This document shows, in pieces, positions 25,046 to 35,608 of a stretch of 64,000 nt of DNA (the stretch's first letter is position 1; every line of letters starts with the position of its first letter). Origin of the DNA: Enterobacter genomosp. O (lineage in GTDB: Bacteria > Pseudomonadota > Gammaproteobacteria > Enterobacterales > Enterobacteriaceae); assembly GCF_001022965.1 (NCBI RefSeq), contig NZ_LECZ01000026.1, forward strand, positions 248,001 to 312,000. The letters run 5' to 3'. Below the pieces are notes generated by a model. That model was not told the origin of the DNA and did not search any database. It saw only the letters and a program-made list of their open reading frames with translations. The translations under genes and the position numbers were made by a program.

Positions 25046-26889
25046 TTATTGCCACCGCCGGTCACGTCGACCACGGAAAAACCACGTTGCTGCAGGCGAT
25101 TACCGGCGTAAACGCCGACCGCCTGCCGGAAGAGAAAAAGCGCGGTATGACCATCGATCTGGGCTATGCCTACTGGCCCCAGCCCGATGGCCGCGTTCTG
25201 GGTTTTATTGATGTACCGGGGCATGAGAAGTTTCTGTCCAACATGCTGGCGGGTGTCGGCGGCATCGATCATGCCCTGCTGGTGGTGGCCTGTGATGATG
25301 GCGTCATGGCGCAAACCCGCGAGCATCTTGCGATCCTGCAGCTGACCGGCAACCCGCAGCTGACCGTGGCGCTGACCAAAGCCGATCGCGTGGACGACGC
25401 GCGCGTAAGCGAGGTGCGCGAAACGGTACAGGCAACCTTGCGGGAATATGGCTTTGCCGATGCTGCGCTTTTTGTCACTGTGGCGACAGAAGGGCGAGGT
25501 ATCGACGAACTTCGCCACCACTTACAGCAGCTTTCGTCACGTGACCACGCCAGCCATCATCGTTTCCGTCTGGCCATTGACCGGGCCTTTACCGTGAAAG
25601 GTTCGGGTCTGGTGGTCACCGGTACGGCGCTCAGCGGCGAAGTGAAGGTCGGCGATAGCTTATGGCTGACGGGCGTTAACAAACCGATGCGCGTGCGCGG
25701 CCTGCATGCGCAAAACCAGCCCGCGGAGCAGGCCCACGCCGGGCAGCGGATCGCCCTTAACATTGCCGGCGATGCGGAAAAAGAGCAGCTAAGTCGCGGC
25801 GACTGGCTGCTGGCCGATGCGCCACCCGAACCGTCTGAACGCGTCATTGTCTCCCTGCAGACGCACGCGTCGCTGGCCCAATGGCAGCCGCTGCATATCC
25901 ACCACGCGGCCAGCCATATCACCGGACGCGTGTCGCTGCTGGAAAACGACCTTGCCGAACTGGTATTCGATTCACCGCTCTGGCTGGCAGACAACGATCG
26001 TCTGGTACTGCGTGATATTTCAGCGCGCGAAACGCTGGCCGGGGCGCGGGTGGTGGTGCTTAACCCACCGCGGCGCGGCAAGCGTAAACCTGAATATCTG
26101 CAGTGGCTGGCAGCGCTGGCGCAGGCCAGCGATGATAACGCCGCGCTGCGGGTGCATCTTGAGCGCGGTGCGGTGAGTCTTAAGGATTTTGCATGGGCAC
26201 GCCAGCTGAGCGGGGAAGGCTTACGCCAGCTGACCCAGCAGCCGGGCTTTATTCAGGCCGGCAACAGCCTGCTCAATGCCCCGGTTGCGGCAAACTGGCA
26301 GCGTAAAATACTGAACACGCTCGCAACCTATCATGAACAGCATCAGGATGAGCCTGGCCCGGGTCGTGAACGTCTGCGACGCATGGCGCTGCCGATGGAA
26401 GACGATGCGCTGGTGCTGCTGCTGATTGAAAACATGCGCGAAAGCGGGGCGATCAAAAGCCACCACGGCTGGCTGCATCTGCCGGATCACAAGGCCGGGT
26501 TCACCGCAGAGCAAGAGGCAGTATGGCAAAAAGTGGCCCCGCTGTTTGGCGATGAGCCGTGGTGGGTTCGCGATCTGGCTCGCGAAACGAGCACTGACGA
26601 GCAGGTGATGCGTCAGGTTCTGCGCCATGCGGCGCAGCAGGGGCTGATAGTCGCGATCGTGAAAGATCGTTATTACCGTAACGATCGGATTGTTGCGTTT
26701 GCGAACCTGATCCGCGGGCTGGATCAGGAGCGGGGCTCTACCTGCGCCGCCGATTTCCGCGACCGGCTGAACGTGGGCCGCAAGCTGGCAATTCAGATCC
26801 TGGAGTATTTTAACCGCATCGGCTTTACCCGCCGTCGCGGTAACGATCATGTCCTGCGAGATTCGCTGTTATTTCCTGAAACTCCGTGA
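25042..26889 (+). CDS. selB: SelB, selenocysteine-specific elongation factor
   Basis: 615 residues (614 in E. coli). GTPase motifs: G1 [10 protein letters not shown] (about 7-16), G3 DVPGHEKF, G4 TKAD. Two beta-barrel domains follow, and four winged helices at the C-terminus bind the SECIS hairpin ([23 protein letters not shown] in the last). Delivers Sec-tRNA to UGA codons of formate dehydrogenases. Operon with selA. Confidence 0.97.
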   Translation: MIIATAGHVDHGKTTLLQAITGVNADRLPEEKKRGMTIDLGYAYWPQPDGRVLGFIDVPGHEKFLSNMLAGVGGIDHALLVVACDDGVMAQTREHLAILQLTGNPQLTVALTKADRVDDARVSEVRETVQATLREYGFADAALFVTVATEGRGIDELRHHLQQLSSRDHASHHRFRLAIDRAFTVKGSGLVVTGTALSGEVKVGDSLWLTGVNKPMRVRGLHAQNQPAEQAHAGQRIALNIAGDAEKEQLSRGDWLLADAPPEPSERVIVSLQTHASLAQWQPLHIHHAASHITGRVSLLENDLAELVFDSPLWLADNDRLVLRDISARETLAGARVVVLNPPRRGKRKPEYLQWLAALAQASDDNAALRVHLERGAVSLKDFAWARQLSGEGLRQLTQQPGFIQAGNSLLNAPVAANWQRKILNTLATYHEQHQDEPGPGRERLRRMALPMEDDALVLLLIENMRESGAIKSHHGWLHLPDHKAGFTAEQEAVWQKVAPLFGDEPWWVRDLARETSTDEQVMRQVLRHAAQQGLIVAIVKDRYYRNDRIVAFANLIRGLDQERGSTCAADFRDRLNVGRKLAIQILEYFNRIGFTRRRGNDHVLRDSLLFPETP

Positions 26890-26975
26890 CCCCCGTCGTA
26901 AACACCGTTACCGGTTGGCGAGAAAATCGCCAGCCGGAACTACCCTTGTTGTACACCAACAGCAAGGAGACGGTC

Positions 26976-28514
26976 ATGACAAACAATCCTCCCTCATCGC
27001 GTATCCAGCCCGGCGAGTATGGTTTTCCCCTCAAGCTGAAGCCCCGTTATGACAACTTTATTGGCGGCGACTGGGTCGCGCCCGTCGACGGCGAATACTA
27101 TTCCAACCTGACCCCCGTTACCGGCCAGCCGCTGTGTGAGATAGCCAGCTCCGGCAAGCGTGATATCGACCTCGCGCTGGATGCGGCGCACAAAGCGAAA
27201 GATAAATGGGCCCATACCTCCGTTCAGGACCGCGCGGCCATTTTGTTCAAAATTGCCGACCGGATGGAGCAAAATCTGGAGCTGCTGGCGACGGCAGAAA
27301 CCTGGGATAACGGCAAGCCGATCCGGGAAACCATGGCGGCAGACGTGCCGCTGGCTATTGACCATTTCCGCTATTTTGCCTCCTGCATTCGCGCTCAGGA
27401 GGGCGGAATAAGTGAGGTAGACAACGACACCGTGGCGTATCACTTCCATGAACCGCTGGGCGTCGTCGGGCAAATTATTCCGTGGAACTTCCCGCTGCTG
27501 ATGGCGAGCTGGAAAATGGCGCCGGCGCTGGCGGCTGGAAACTGTATTGTGTTGAAGCCGGCCCGTCTGACCCCGCTCTCGGTTCTCCTGCTGATGGAAA
27601 TCGTCGGCGATCTTCTGCCGCCGGGCGTGATTAATGTGGTGAACGGCGCGGGCGGTGAGATAGGTGAATATCTGGCGACCTCGAAACGGATTGCTAAAGT
27701 GGCGTTTACCGGCTCGACGGAAGTGGGTCAGCAGATCATGCAGTACGCCACGCAGAACATCATTCCGGTGACGCTGGAGCTGGGCGGTAAATCTCCGAAT
27801 ATCTTCTTCGCGGACGTGATGGAGGAAGAGGATGCCTTCTTCGATAAAGCCCTGGAAGGGTTTGCGCTGTTTGCGTTTAACCAGGGCGAAGTCTGTACCT
27901 GCCCAAGCCGCGCGCTGGTGCAGGAGTCCATCTATGAGCGCTTTATGGAGCGGGCCATTCGCCGCGTCGAATCTATCCGCAGCGGTAACCCGCTCGATAA
28001 CGTCACGCAGATGGGGGCGCAGGTCTCGCACGGACAGCTGGAAACTATCCTCAACTATATTGATATCGGCAAGAAAGAGGGCGCGGATATTCTGACCGGC
28101 GGTCGCCGTAAAGTGCTGGGAGGGGATCTGCAGGAAGGGTACTACCTTGAGCCGACGATCCTGTTCGGTCAGAACAATATGCGCGTTTTCCAGGAGGAAA
28201 TTTTCGGACCGGTACTGGCCGTGACCACCTTCAAAACGATGGAGGAGGCGCTGGAAATTGCCAACGACACGCCGTATGGCCTGGGAGCGGGCGTCTGGAG
28301 CCGCAACGGTAATCTGGCCTATAAAATGGGAAGAGGCATACAGGCCGGACGCGTATGGACCAACTGCTACCACGCCTATCCGGCGCACGCGGCATTTGGG
28401 GGGTATAAGCAATCGGGCATCGGGCGTGAAACCCACAAGATGATGCTGGAGCATTACCAGCAGACGAAATGTCTGCTGGTCAGCTACTCTGATAAACCGC
28501 TGGGGCTGTTCTAA
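26976..28514 (+). CDS. aldB: Aldehyde dehydrogenase B
   Basis: 512 residues, equal to E. coli AldB and nearly identical. NADP-dependent oxidation of acetaldehyde and related aldehydes. Catalytic Cys in NQGEVCTC and general base Glu in VTLELGGKS; cofactor motif FTGSTEVG. I chose ATG 26976 (AAGGAG upstream) over an ATG inside the end of selB. In E. coli yiaY (iron alcohol dehydrogenase) separates selB from aldB; it is absent here. Its stop overlaps the convergent yiaU end; a ten-base stem at 28522-28549 inside yiaU may end aldB transcripts. Confidence 0.96.
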   Translation: MTNNPPSSRIQPGEYGFPLKLKPRYDNFIGGDWVAPVDGEYYSNLTPVTGQPLCEIASSGKRDIDLALDAAHKAKDKWAHTSVQDRAAILFKIADRMEQNLELLATAETWDNGKPIRETMAADVPLAIDHFRYFASCIRAQEGGISEVDNDTVAYHFHEPLGVVGQIIPWNFPLLMASWKMAPALAAGNCIVLKPARLTPLSVLLLMEIVGDLLPPGVINVVNGAGGEIGEYLATSKRIAKVAFTGSTEVGQQIMQYATQNIIPVTLELGGKSPNIFFADVMEEEDAFFDKALEGFALFAFNQGEVCTCPSRALVQESIYERFMERAIRRVESIRSGNPLDNVTQMGAQVSHGQLETILNYIDIGKKEGADILTGGRRKVLGGDLQEGYYLEPTILFGQNNMRVFQEEIFGPVLAVTTFKTMEEALEIANDTPYGLGAGVWSRNGNLAYKMGRGIQAGRVWTNCYHAYPAHAAFGGYKQSGIGRETHKMMLEHYQQTKCLLVSYSDKPLGLF

Positions 28515-29473
28515 TCGCCCAGCTCAGGCCGTCCATGGGCGGCCTGAGCAATTTGCTGGCGCAGGCAGTTCAATACGCCATCCAGGACGTATTGCACGCG
28601 CCAGGGCTGATATTCCCGTTTGCGGAAGATGGCGGTCAGATCGAGCCACCACTCCTCCTGATGCGGGAAGCAGGGGACCAGCATGCCTTTTGTTAATTCT
28701 TTTTTCAGACTCTCTTTGGGCGCAAACACAATTCCAAGATTATTTCTTGCCAGCTCAAGGGCCGTCTGCGTATTGTCGCAAATATAATTCCCCGTCACCC
28801 GGTAATCATGCACGTTATCACTGCCGTGCACGCGGAAGCGCCAGATGTTTGCCTCGTCGACCAGCATGGAATCAATGAGAATACAGGAGTGATTAATTAA
28901 ATCTTCAGGTCCTGCTAAGGGATGTTTATTTAAATACTCAACGGTTGCGAATGCCGTGACGGAATATTTTGTCAACACGCTGGCGACCAGGCTTTCGTCT
29001 TTCGGCTGCGCATAGGTAATTAAAATATCGCAGTCATCCGGAAAGGAAACACCTTCTGAAAATTCATTACGGTCCAGGTTGTAGGTTTTCAGGGAGATGC
29101 GGATGTCACCGATGTCCTCAATCTGATGGATCACGTGTCGGGCAAGATAGGTCACGATCCCTGTTGGGGCGTAGATCGTGACTTTACCGCGCTTTTCATG
29201 CTTATAATCCGCAATGAAATTAACAAGTTGACTGTTCTTATCCAGCGTGGCATTCACGTAAGGGAGTAACGCTTCGCCAAACTGGGTAAGGGCCAGTTGC
29301 CGGGTGGTACGCTCGAAAACCTTGAGCCCAACCCGCGTTTCAAAATCAGACAGATATTTACTGACGTTGGCCTGCGCCATCCCCAGCAGGGCGGCGGCAT
29401 CACCAATGCTGTGGGTTGCAGCGATGACGGAAATAATTTTTAATTCGCGTGGCTTTAGCTGTAATTTACTCAT
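28511..29473 (-). CDS. yiaU: YiaU, LysR-type transcription regulator
   Basis: 320 residues. N-terminal HTH ([22 protein letters not shown]) and LysR effector-binding fold; high similarity along its length to E. coli YiaU (e.g. [37 protein letters not shown]). I chose the second of two tandem ATGs because it gives the MSKLQLK start of the family. Divergent from yiaT with a 120-base gap, so yiaT is a probable target. The adjacent E. coli genes yiaWV are missing. Confidence 0.92.
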   Translation of the reverse strand: MSKLQLKPRELKIISVIAATHSIGDAAALLGMAQANVSKYLSDFETRVGLKVFERTTRQLALTQFGEALLPYVNATLDKNSQLVNFIADYKHEKRGKVTIYAPTGIVTYLARHVIHQIEDIGDIRISLKTYNLDRNEFSEGVSFPDDCDILITYAQPKDESLVASVLTKYSVTAFATVEYLNKHPLAGPEDLINHSCILIDSMLVDEANIWRFRVHGSDNVHDYRVTGNYICDNTQTALELARNNLGIVFAPKESLKKELTKGMLVPCFPHQEEWWLDLTAIFRKREYQPWRVQYVLDGVLNCLRQQIAQAAHGRPELGD

Positions 29474-29593
29474 CATGCGTACCCATCTATATGATTTTAT
29501 ATATAATATTATATAAACCGCAGCGTTGCATTGGCAAATTTGTAACCATTATTATTCGCCTCGCTTGTTTGGCATTTAAATGGATTACATGTA

Positions 29594-30334
29594 ATGACTA
29601 TTAAATACAATTTACTCATCGCTGCCACGTTATTTGCAACATCCTCTGCAATGGCCGGTGACTTTTCACTTGGAGCGGGGGCTGTATTTAATGAGTCTCC
29701 TTACAAAGGATATAATGAAAATACCAGTGCAGTACCGTTAATTAGCTACGAAGGCGACAGATTCTATGTTCGCCAGACCACGGGCGGATGGATCCTGTGG
29801 AAAGACGCAAAAAATGAATTCAGCCTGACCGCGTCGTGGATGCCGCTGCATTTTGATCCTGATGATAACGACGACCAGCAGATGAAGCAGCTGGACGAGC
29901 GCAAAGCGTCTGCCTTCCTCGGCGGCGCCTACTACCGCCACGAAAGCTGGGGCTCTCTGAAAGTGGCCGTTTCTGGCGATGCGATGGATGAAAGCGGCGG
30001 CGTGATGGGCGAAGTATCGTACTTCCGCCCAATCAGGATGGAACGCCTGACCCTGACGCCATCGTTCGGCATTTTCTACAGCGACGAAAGCTATAACGAC
30101 TACTACTACGGCGTATCCAGCAGCGAGTCTCGCCGCTCGGGTATGGATGAATACACCGCCGGTGACAGCTGGACGCCTTACGTTGGCCTGGCCGCTAAAT
30201 ATCAGTTAACCCAGAAGCTGTATCTCAACGCCAGCGCGGTTTATACCGTATTACCTGACGACGTGAAGAACAGCCCGATGATCGACCGAGACGACAGCTT
30301 CGCGCTGATGACCGGCCTGACCTGGCGCTTCTGA
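29594..30334 (+). CDS. yiaT: YiaT, MipA/OmpV-family outer-membrane protein
   Basis: 246 residues (same as E. coli). Signal peptide about 1-21 (ATSSAMA) and a beta-barrel ending in phenylalanine (TGLTWRF). Motifs YNENTSAVPLISYEGDRFYVRQTT and YYGVSSSESRRSGM match E. coli YiaT. The family includes the MltA-interacting scaffold MipA; the specific job is unknown. Confidence 0.92.
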   Translation: MTIKYNLLIAATLFATSSAMAGDFSLGAGAVFNESPYKGYNENTSAVPLISYEGDRFYVRQTTGGWILWKDAKNEFSLTASWMPLHFDPDDNDDQQMKQLDERKASAFLGGAYYRHESWGSLKVAVSGDAMDESGGVMGEVSYFRPIRMERLTLTPSFGIFYSDESYNDYYYGVSSSESRRSGMDEYTAGDSWTPYVGLAAKYQLTQKLYLNASAVYTVLPDDVKNSPMIDRDDSFALMTGLTWRF

Positions 30335-30343
30335 TGCAGTAAA

Positions 30344-30376
30344 GCCGGGTGGCGGCTTCGCCTTGCCCGGCCTACG
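30344..30376. repeat. REP-like palindromic element
   Basis: GCCGGGTGGCGGCTTCGCC...GCCCGGCCTACG, the enterobacterial REP/PU hairpin, just after yiaT. Confidence 0.85.
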
Positions 30377-30520
30377 ATAACCCCTGCATTTTTTCTGCAA
30401 TACAGCATATCCCCCTTTTCTTTTCTCGATGCATCTTCCCGTTCCGGCAACCTGCGGCTGCACTGTTGTTCCCGATGCGCTAATGTGATTCGACCCGATA
30501 GCGATGGTGTGTATCATGTG

Positions 30521-30526
30521 TATAAT
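30521..30526 (+). promoter_or_regulatory. -10 element for hicAB
   Basis: Perfect TATAAT 18 bases before the hicA start codon, with no good -35. The short leader is typical of autoregulated toxin-antitoxin promoters. Confidence 0.45.
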
Positions 30527-30543
30527 CATGGAAGGATTAGGAT

Positions 30544-30729
30544 GTGAAAAGTGCAGATGTCATTACTGTTCTGATCAGACATGGCTGGAAATGTGTCAGA
30601 ACGAAAGGAAGCCATCATCAGTTTCGCCACCCCCTGAGGAAAGGGCTGGTGACTGTCCCACATCCTAAAAAGGATATTAAACCGGGCACTCTCGCGCAGA
30701 TTTGGCGTCAGGCAGGCATTCAACACTGA
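30544..30729 (+). CDS. hicA: HicA mRNA interferase toxin
   Basis: 61 residues with a GTG start preceded by AAGGATTAGG. dsRBD-like HicA fold: the catalytic histidine in TKGSHHQFRHP and the VTVPHPKKDIKPGTLAQIWRQAG signature are intact, so the toxin looks functional. Ribosome-independent mRNA cleavage, blocked by HicB. The antitoxin gene follows after 14 bases. Confidence 0.92.
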   Translation: MKSADVITVLIRHGWKCVRTKGSHHQFRHPLRKGLVTVPHPKKDIKPGTLAQIWRQAGIQH

Positions 30730-30743
30730 TATCAGGAGTAGTT

Positions 30744-31148
30744 ATGTTTTATCCGGCTTACATTCATTCTGACTCCGACGGTAGCGCCAGCGGCTTTTTC
30801 CCTGACGTTCCAGGCTGTTTTTTTGCAGGTGATTCCCTGGATGACGCTTTTCGGGACGCACGTGATGCACTCACCGCACACTTCGAAGCGCTGTTTGAAA
30901 TGGATGAAGCATTGCCTCTTCCGGATAATGTGGAAGTGCACCTGGAAAGTCACCCTGACGACTTCACTGGCGGGCAATGGCTGTTGGTAGATATAAATAT
31001 GAAACAGTTCGACGGTAGGGCCGAACGTATCAATATCACGATGCCTCGACGTTTGCTGGTAAAGATTGATTCCTTTGTCAGCGAGCATCCTCAGTTTGGC
31101 AATCGAAGTGCATTTCTGGCAGAGGCAGCACGTCGCGTGCTGCCTTAG
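30744..31148 (+). CDS. hicB: HicB antitoxin
   Basis: 134 residues from ATG 30744 (CAGGAG upstream). N-terminal partial RNase-H-like fold that covers HicA (FYPAYIHSDSDGSASGFFPDVPGC) and a C-terminal ribbon-helix-helix (INITMPRRLLVKIDSFVSEHP...FLAEAARRVL) for autorepression. A complete type II toxin-antitoxin pair lying between core gene yiaT and the GH127 locus. Confidence 0.92.
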   Translation: MFYPAYIHSDSDGSASGFFPDVPGCFFAGDSLDDAFRDARDALTAHFEALFEMDEALPLPDNVEVHLESHPDDFTGGQWLLVDINMKQFDGRAERINITMPRRLLVKIDSFVSEHPQFGNRSAFLAEAARRVLP

Positions 31149-31152
31149 CGTT

Positions 31153-31190
31153 CTCCCTCTCCCGTGGGAGAGGGCTGGGGTGAGGGCAAC
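31153..31190. repeat. Palindromic intergenic repeat (CCCTCTCCC family)
   Basis: CTCCCTCTCCCGTGGGAGAG followed by GGCTGGGGTGAGGGCA, between convergent hicB and the GH127 gene. Almost identical to the copy at 39423. Confidence 0.8.
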
Positions 31191-31203
31191 AGGCCGCAGA
31201 TAA

Positions 31204-33153
31204 TCAGCCTTCATCCACCCAGATCCGCATTTCTCCTTCTCCCCGGTTGGCCCAACTAAACCAGGGAATAAAGGTCAGCGTCTGGGGCTGACGTTGTACC
31301 GGCGAGCGGTCGTACTGCCACAGCGCATCCGTGTCCTTCACCTGACACCCCATCCCCTCTGCCTGAATCAGCATCTTGTGTGCGAATATCCCTTTTCCTT
31401 CAAAGACCCGAAACTCGCTGTCAGCGGGCAGGGAAAGGTTATGTAAGTTCGCACCGTTATCGGCCTCTTCCAGGCAGTAGACCAGCGGGCCGCGCTGCAG
31501 GGCGACTTTGCCCGCCTGTTGGCGGACCTGTGGGTTTCCATACACGCGGCGAACCGGCATCGGTAGCGTCAGCGTGACGACATCCCCTTCCTGCCAGGTA
31601 CGGGTGAGATAGATATATCCCCGGGAAATTTCACCCGCAACGGCATCACCGTTCAGCGACACGCCAGGGGCCGCACACCAGTCCGGCAGCCGCAGGGCCA
31701 GCGTATGCGTGACGGGAACAGGCGAGGTAATTTCGATCTTTACCTCTTCCTGCCACGGATAATTGCCGCTAATTCGCAGCGCCAGGGTTTCGTCGCCAAC
31801 CGGAATGGTGACATCGTTGCCCACGTAGAGATTTATAAAAAGCGCGTCCGGGCGAACGGTGTAAACGTAATGCCCCAGCGACGTCAGCACGCGCGCGATA
31901 TTCGGCGGGCAGCAGGCGCAGCCAAACCAGCGCTGGCGGACGGGTTTCACGTGATCGTAGATATGGTTGAACGCCAGGGTTTTCGGATGTACCTCCAGCG
32001 GGTTCACGTAGAAGAAGTGTTTTCCGTCCAGCGCCATACCGCCAAGCACCGTGTTGTATAGCGCGCGCTCCATCACGTCGGCGTAGTGGCCGTCGGCCTC
32101 CATTTCCAGCATCCGGCGGGCAAACATCATCAGACCGATGGAGGCGCAGCTTTCGGCATAGACCGTATCGTTGGGCAAATCATAATCGCTGCTAAAGGCT
32201 TCGCCGCTGCTTTGCGACCCGATCCCGCCGGTAATATACAGCTGGCGCTGCGCCATGTTTTTCCACAGCCGCAGGCAGTCCTGTCGTTTACCCTCGTCAT
32301 GGCTCAGGCGAGCCAGATGCGCCATGCCCGCCATCAGGTAGACAAAACGCACCGCGTGACCGATGGCCGTTTGCTGTTCGGCAAGCGGCTGATGCGCCTG
32401 GCTGTAGGCTTTGTCTTTGACCATCCATGCCGGGCCATAGGTGTTCCAGTATGACGTTCTGCCGCGCTTCTCGTATTCGATATCGTAGAAGTGAGGCTGC
32501 ACGCCGCGTTGTTCAACGAAATATTTCACCAGCGTGAGATAGCGTGGCTCCTGCGTGACGTCGTAAAGCCGCATCAGCGCCAGCTCGATTTCCGGGTGGC
32601 CTGGATAGCCGTGAAGCTGGTTCTCAGCGGGGCCAAACACGCTGTCGATATGGTCCGCCAGCCTGCACACCACCTCCAGCAGACGGCGTTTTCCGGTTCC
32701 CTGAAAATACGCCACGCCGGCCTCAATCATATGTCCGGCGCAGTACAGCTCGTGGCATTCGGCCAGATTTGTCCAGCGCTCATTGGGGGCTTTTACCGTA
32801 AAGTACGTGTTGAGATAGCCATCTTCACACTGCGCTGCGGCAATCAGTTCGATGACCTCGTCGGCGGTTTTTTCCAGTTCAGCATCTGGTTTCTGGCACA
32901 GCGACCACGCCACGGCTTCCAGCCATTTCGCCACGTCGCTGTCCTGAAACACCATACCGTAGAACTCGCCCTGCTCCTGGCCCGCCGCAATGCGGAAGTT
33001 GGTGATGGCGTGGCTGGGTTCGGCTTCAGCTACGCGATCGTTAAGCGCGTCCCACTGGTAGGGGATCACCACCTCACGCACCAGCCGTTGATACTGGCCG
33101 AGAAACGGGTCGTTAATTTTCAGATGGTGCAGGTCGGCTTCCATTATGGACAT
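31204..33153 (-). CDS. GH127 beta-L-arabinofuranosidase
   Basis: 649 residues from ATG 33153 (GAGGAG upstream). Matches the GH127 (formerly DUF1680) family of Bifidobacterium HypBA1, which frees L-arabinose from beta-1,2-linked Ara2 of hydroxyproline-rich plant glycoproteins. Active-site residues appear in order: the Glu in SSGEAF (HypBA1 Glu322), then exactly 16 residues on the ESC zinc ligands (Glu338, Cys340), then CACC (Cys417 nucleophile and Cys418). No signal peptide, so it acts on imported oligosaccharides in the cytoplasm. Downstream partner of the transporter gene, separated by ten bases. Confidence 0.88.
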   Translation of the reverse strand: MSIMEADLHHLKINDPFLGQYQRLVREVVIPYQWDALNDRVAEAEPSHAITNFRIAAGQEQGEFYGMVFQDSDVAKWLEAVAWSLCQKPDAELEKTADEVIELIAAAQCEDGYLNTYFTVKAPNERWTNLAECHELYCAGHMIEAGVAYFQGTGKRRLLEVVCRLADHIDSVFGPAENQLHGYPGHPEIELALMRLYDVTQEPRYLTLVKYFVEQRGVQPHFYDIEYEKRGRTSYWNTYGPAWMVKDKAYSQAHQPLAEQQTAIGHAVRFVYLMAGMAHLARLSHDEGKRQDCLRLWKNMAQRQLYITGGIGSQSSGEAFSSDYDLPNDTVYAESCASIGLMMFARRMLEMEADGHYADVMERALYNTVLGGMALDGKHFFYVNPLEVHPKTLAFNHIYDHVKPVRQRWFGCACCPPNIARVLTSLGHYVYTVRPDALFINLYVGNDVTIPVGDETLALRISGNYPWQEEVKIEITSPVPVTHTLALRLPDWCAAPGVSLNGDAVAGEISRGYIYLTRTWQEGDVVTLTLPMPVRRVYGNPQVRQQAGKVALQRGPLVYCLEEADNGANLHNLSLPADSEFRVFEGKGIFAHKMLIQAEGMGCQVKDTDALWQYDRSPVQRQPQTLTFIPWFSWANRGEGEMRIWVDEG

Positions 33154-33163
33154 AGCGTTCTCC

Positions 33164-34564
33164 TCAGGACGGTACGTGACGCTGGCGCAGGTCTGTGGCA
33201 ATGCGCGACATCATGGGGTTAGTGAGTCTGCACCAGCGGATGGAAACCGCCAGCAGCAGGTGGAAAAGGGCGGGCAGCAGTGTCTCCATGGCGGTGATGC
33301 CCTGCAGTGAAGCAGGCGTCTGGTTTCCCGCACCTGGCTGGTAGGCCACCGCGATAAATACCAGGCTGACGATACCGGCGCTGGATGCCCACGCGAGCTT
33401 GATGAAAAACAGGTTAAAAGCGAAGTTCATGCCCGACGAGCGCACGCCGGTTTTCCACTCGCCGTAGTCGTCGGCAAACGCCATCAGCGAGAAGTGCAGC
33501 GGCAGGGTAAACCCGAGAATGACGCCGTTGCTTAAAATGACGATCAGCCACAGCGTCTGGTGGGCCGGGCCACCGGGCAGAAACCACATTCCCAGCGCGA
33601 GCGCGGCGAGGATCAGGTTGGTGTAATAGTAGAGTTTGACGGTATCAATGCGGCGAGAAAGGGGGTTTACGATTACCGCGCCCAGAATGGCCGCAAAGGT
33701 CACCATGGTGAAAAACAGCGAGGTATAGGCGGTGCTGCCCTGCAGCACGTAGGTGATGAAGTACATGTATCCGCCGCCGCGAATGTTAAACACGTTGATC
33801 AGCAGGAACGACATCACCAGCATCAGCAGCAGCTGATCGTTTTTACGCAGGCCGGCCAGATGCTCGCGCAGGGTAAATTTCCCCATCAGCGCCAGCGGAA
33901 CGCGCTCGCGTACCCAGAAAAAGCAGCAGAGGAACATCACCACGGCGATGGCGCACAGTACGCCTACACCCAGCTGATAGCCCCGCGCGGCGTTGCCCTG
34001 GCCCAGCGTTGCGACCAGCCACGGCAGGCCCACGGAGACCAAAAAGCCTGCCACACCGCACAGCACAAAGCGCCATGACTGGCAGGAGATCACCTCGCTG
34101 TGGCGGGTCGTCATGGTGTTAATCAGCGCGCAGTAGGGCACGTTGATGGCGGTATAGCCGACGGACAACAGCAGATAGGTTCCGAACGCCCAGGCGATTT
34201 TCACGCCCATGCTGGCTTCCGGTACGGTGAAGGTCAGCACGCCGATGACGCCGATGGGAAGCGCCACCCACAGCTGCCAGGGGCGAAAACGTCCCCAGCG
34301 GCTTTGCGTGCGGTCGGCAATTACGCCCATCACCGGATCGGAAATGGCATCAAACACGCGCAGGGCGATAAACAGCGTACCCACGAGCGCCGGGGTCAGG
34401 CCAAAAATATCGGTATAGAAAAAGGTCAGAAAATTCATGATCAGGCAGGTAATCACCGTCCCGCCCGCATCGCCCAGGCCGTAGCCAATTTTTTCGCGAA
34501 CGGACAAGCGGCTATCTGTTGCCTCTTGCGTCAGGTCTGATTCTGTAATCGGTGTGGAAGTCAT
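33164..34564 (-). CDS. GPH-family sugar:cation symporter
   Basis: 466 residues, 12 membrane helices, glycoside-pentoside-hexuronide family (MelB, XynB, YicJ). Signatures: [13 protein letters not shown] in the N-terminus and [21 protein letters not shown] in the TM2-TM3 loop, whose acidic residues form the cation site. Co-directional with and upstream of the GH127 gene, so the expected substrate is a short arabino-oligosaccharide (inference). Divergent from an AraC regulator. Confidence 0.88.
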   Translation of the reverse strand: MTSTPITESDLTQEATDSRLSVREKIGYGLGDAGGTVITCLIMNFLTFFYTDIFGLTPALVGTLFIALRVFDAISDPVMGVIADRTQSRWGRFRPWQLWVALPIGVIGVLTFTVPEASMGVKIAWAFGTYLLLSVGYTAINVPYCALINTMTTRHSEVISCQSWRFVLCGVAGFLVSVGLPWLVATLGQGNAARGYQLGVGVLCAIAVVMFLCCFFWVRERVPLALMGKFTLREHLAGLRKNDQLLLMLVMSFLLINVFNIRGGGYMYFITYVLQGSTAYTSLFFTMVTFAAILGAVIVNPLSRRIDTVKLYYYTNLILAALALGMWFLPGGPAHQTLWLIVILSNGVILGFTLPLHFSLMAFADDYGEWKTGVRSSGMNFAFNLFFIKLAWASSAGIVSLVFIAVAYQPGAGNQTPASLQGITAMETLLPALFHLLLAVSIRWCRLTNPMMSRIATDLRQRHVPS

Positions 34565-34719
34565 CGGGTAACTCCTCGGTAAGCGAATTTATTATCGTTG
34601 TTGTGCAAGGTACGTATTTATTCTGCACCGAACGGAGAGGCCAACAAGGGAAGGGAAAAGTATAAAAAGGTGACGATTCCGACCTGATGATAAAAATGTG
34701 ATTCCGATCGAACAGCTAT

Positions 34720-34758
34720 TCGAATATTGATTAATAATCAATGTGTAAGTCGAATATT
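34720..34758. promoter_or_regulatory. Candidate operator region of the GH127 locus
   Basis: TCGAATATT occurs at 34720-34728 and 34750-34758 (30-base period), flanking the palindrome TTGATTA-A-TAATCAA (34727-34741). GATTCCGA is also repeated upstream (34675, 34700), and TGTGA-N6-TCGAA at 34697 is a weak CRP match. Direct repeats fit binding by an AraC-type protein. Confidence 0.4.
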
Positions 34759-34789
34759 AACGGCAATAAAAGCGGAATGGTGAATATCT

Positions 34790-35608
34790 ATGCTTGAATT
34801 ATCCATAGCGCTTCCGATTAAGGTTCAAAATGGCGGGCTGTTTATTTCCCGGGGTGTGGGCCGTCATCCTGCGCGGAAGTTAACATCGTGGGAGATTATT
34901 TTTGTCGAAAAAGGGACATTAACGATCCAGGAAGAACAGCATGTCTTTGAGGTGAATACGGGAGAACGTTTGCTTCTCTGGCCGGGCCGCCGGCATGTGG
35001 GCGTGGAGGATTTCCCGGCGGACCTGCGCTTTTACTGGCTCCATTTTGAGATTGAAGCACAACATGTCTCCTTGCCAAATGCCGCCCCTCTGGCAATTGA
35101 ACAACACTGTCGCGTAAGGGATGCGCAATATGTCATTGCGCTATTTCGGCAATTCCTCAGCGAGCAGGAGAAATTACAGCGAAGCGTGGGGCTGGAGATG
35201 ATTTTATTATTGATCCTACAGCAGGTGTCGATCTCTGCGGGATATGAAGACAACGCCGATGAGGCCGGGGCGGCGATGGCGTGGAAGGCGAAGCAGCTTA
35301 TTCGCACGCAGTTTCATTTACCCCTTTCGACGTCGCAGCTGGCAAAAGCGTTGCACTGCAATGCCGATTACCTCGGGCGCGTGTTTCGCCGGACTTTCCA
35401 CTTAACCCTGACGGAGGCAATACATCGCCAGCGCGTCAGGGCCGCAGAAAAGCTGTTGCTGGATGGCTCTGCCTCGCTCACCGAAGTGGCAACCCGCTGC
35501 GGTTTTAATGATGTGGGCTATTTCCGGCAGATATTTTCAAAGCACACGGGCTTAACTCCCGCCGTCTGGAAACGGCGGTACTGTAAAGAGCATATTAATT
35601 CCGGTTGA
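34790..35608 (+). CDS. AraC-family regulator of the GH127 locus
   Basis: 272 residues. N-terminal cupin-like sensing domain (about 20-100, WEIIFVEKGTLTI, ERLLLWPGRRH) and C-terminal double HTH (about 165-270): LSTSQLAKALHCNADYLGRVFRR and SLTEVATRCGFNDVGYFRQIFSKHTG. Divergent from the transporter/hydrolase genes, which it probably activates in response to arabinose-containing sugars. Its stop codon abuts the stop of convergent sgbE with no base between. Confidence 0.87.
   Translation: MLELSIALPIKVQNGGLFISRGVGRHPARKLTSWEIIFVEKGTLTIQEEQHVFEVNTGERLLLWPGRRHVGVEDFPADLRFYWLHFEIEAQHVSLPNAAPLAIEQHCRVRDAQYVIALFRQFLSEQEKLQRSVGLEMILLLILQQVSISAGYEDNADEAGAAMAWKAKQLIRTQFHLPLSTSQLAKALHCNADYLGRVFRRTFHLTLTEAIHRQRVRAAEKLLLDGSASLTEVATRCGFNDVGYFRQIFSKHTGLTPAVWKRRYCKEHINSG

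Noticed and set aside
26994..28454. 486-codon open frame antisense to aldB
   Set aside because: Fully inside aldB, which matches E. coli residue by residue; no independent support.
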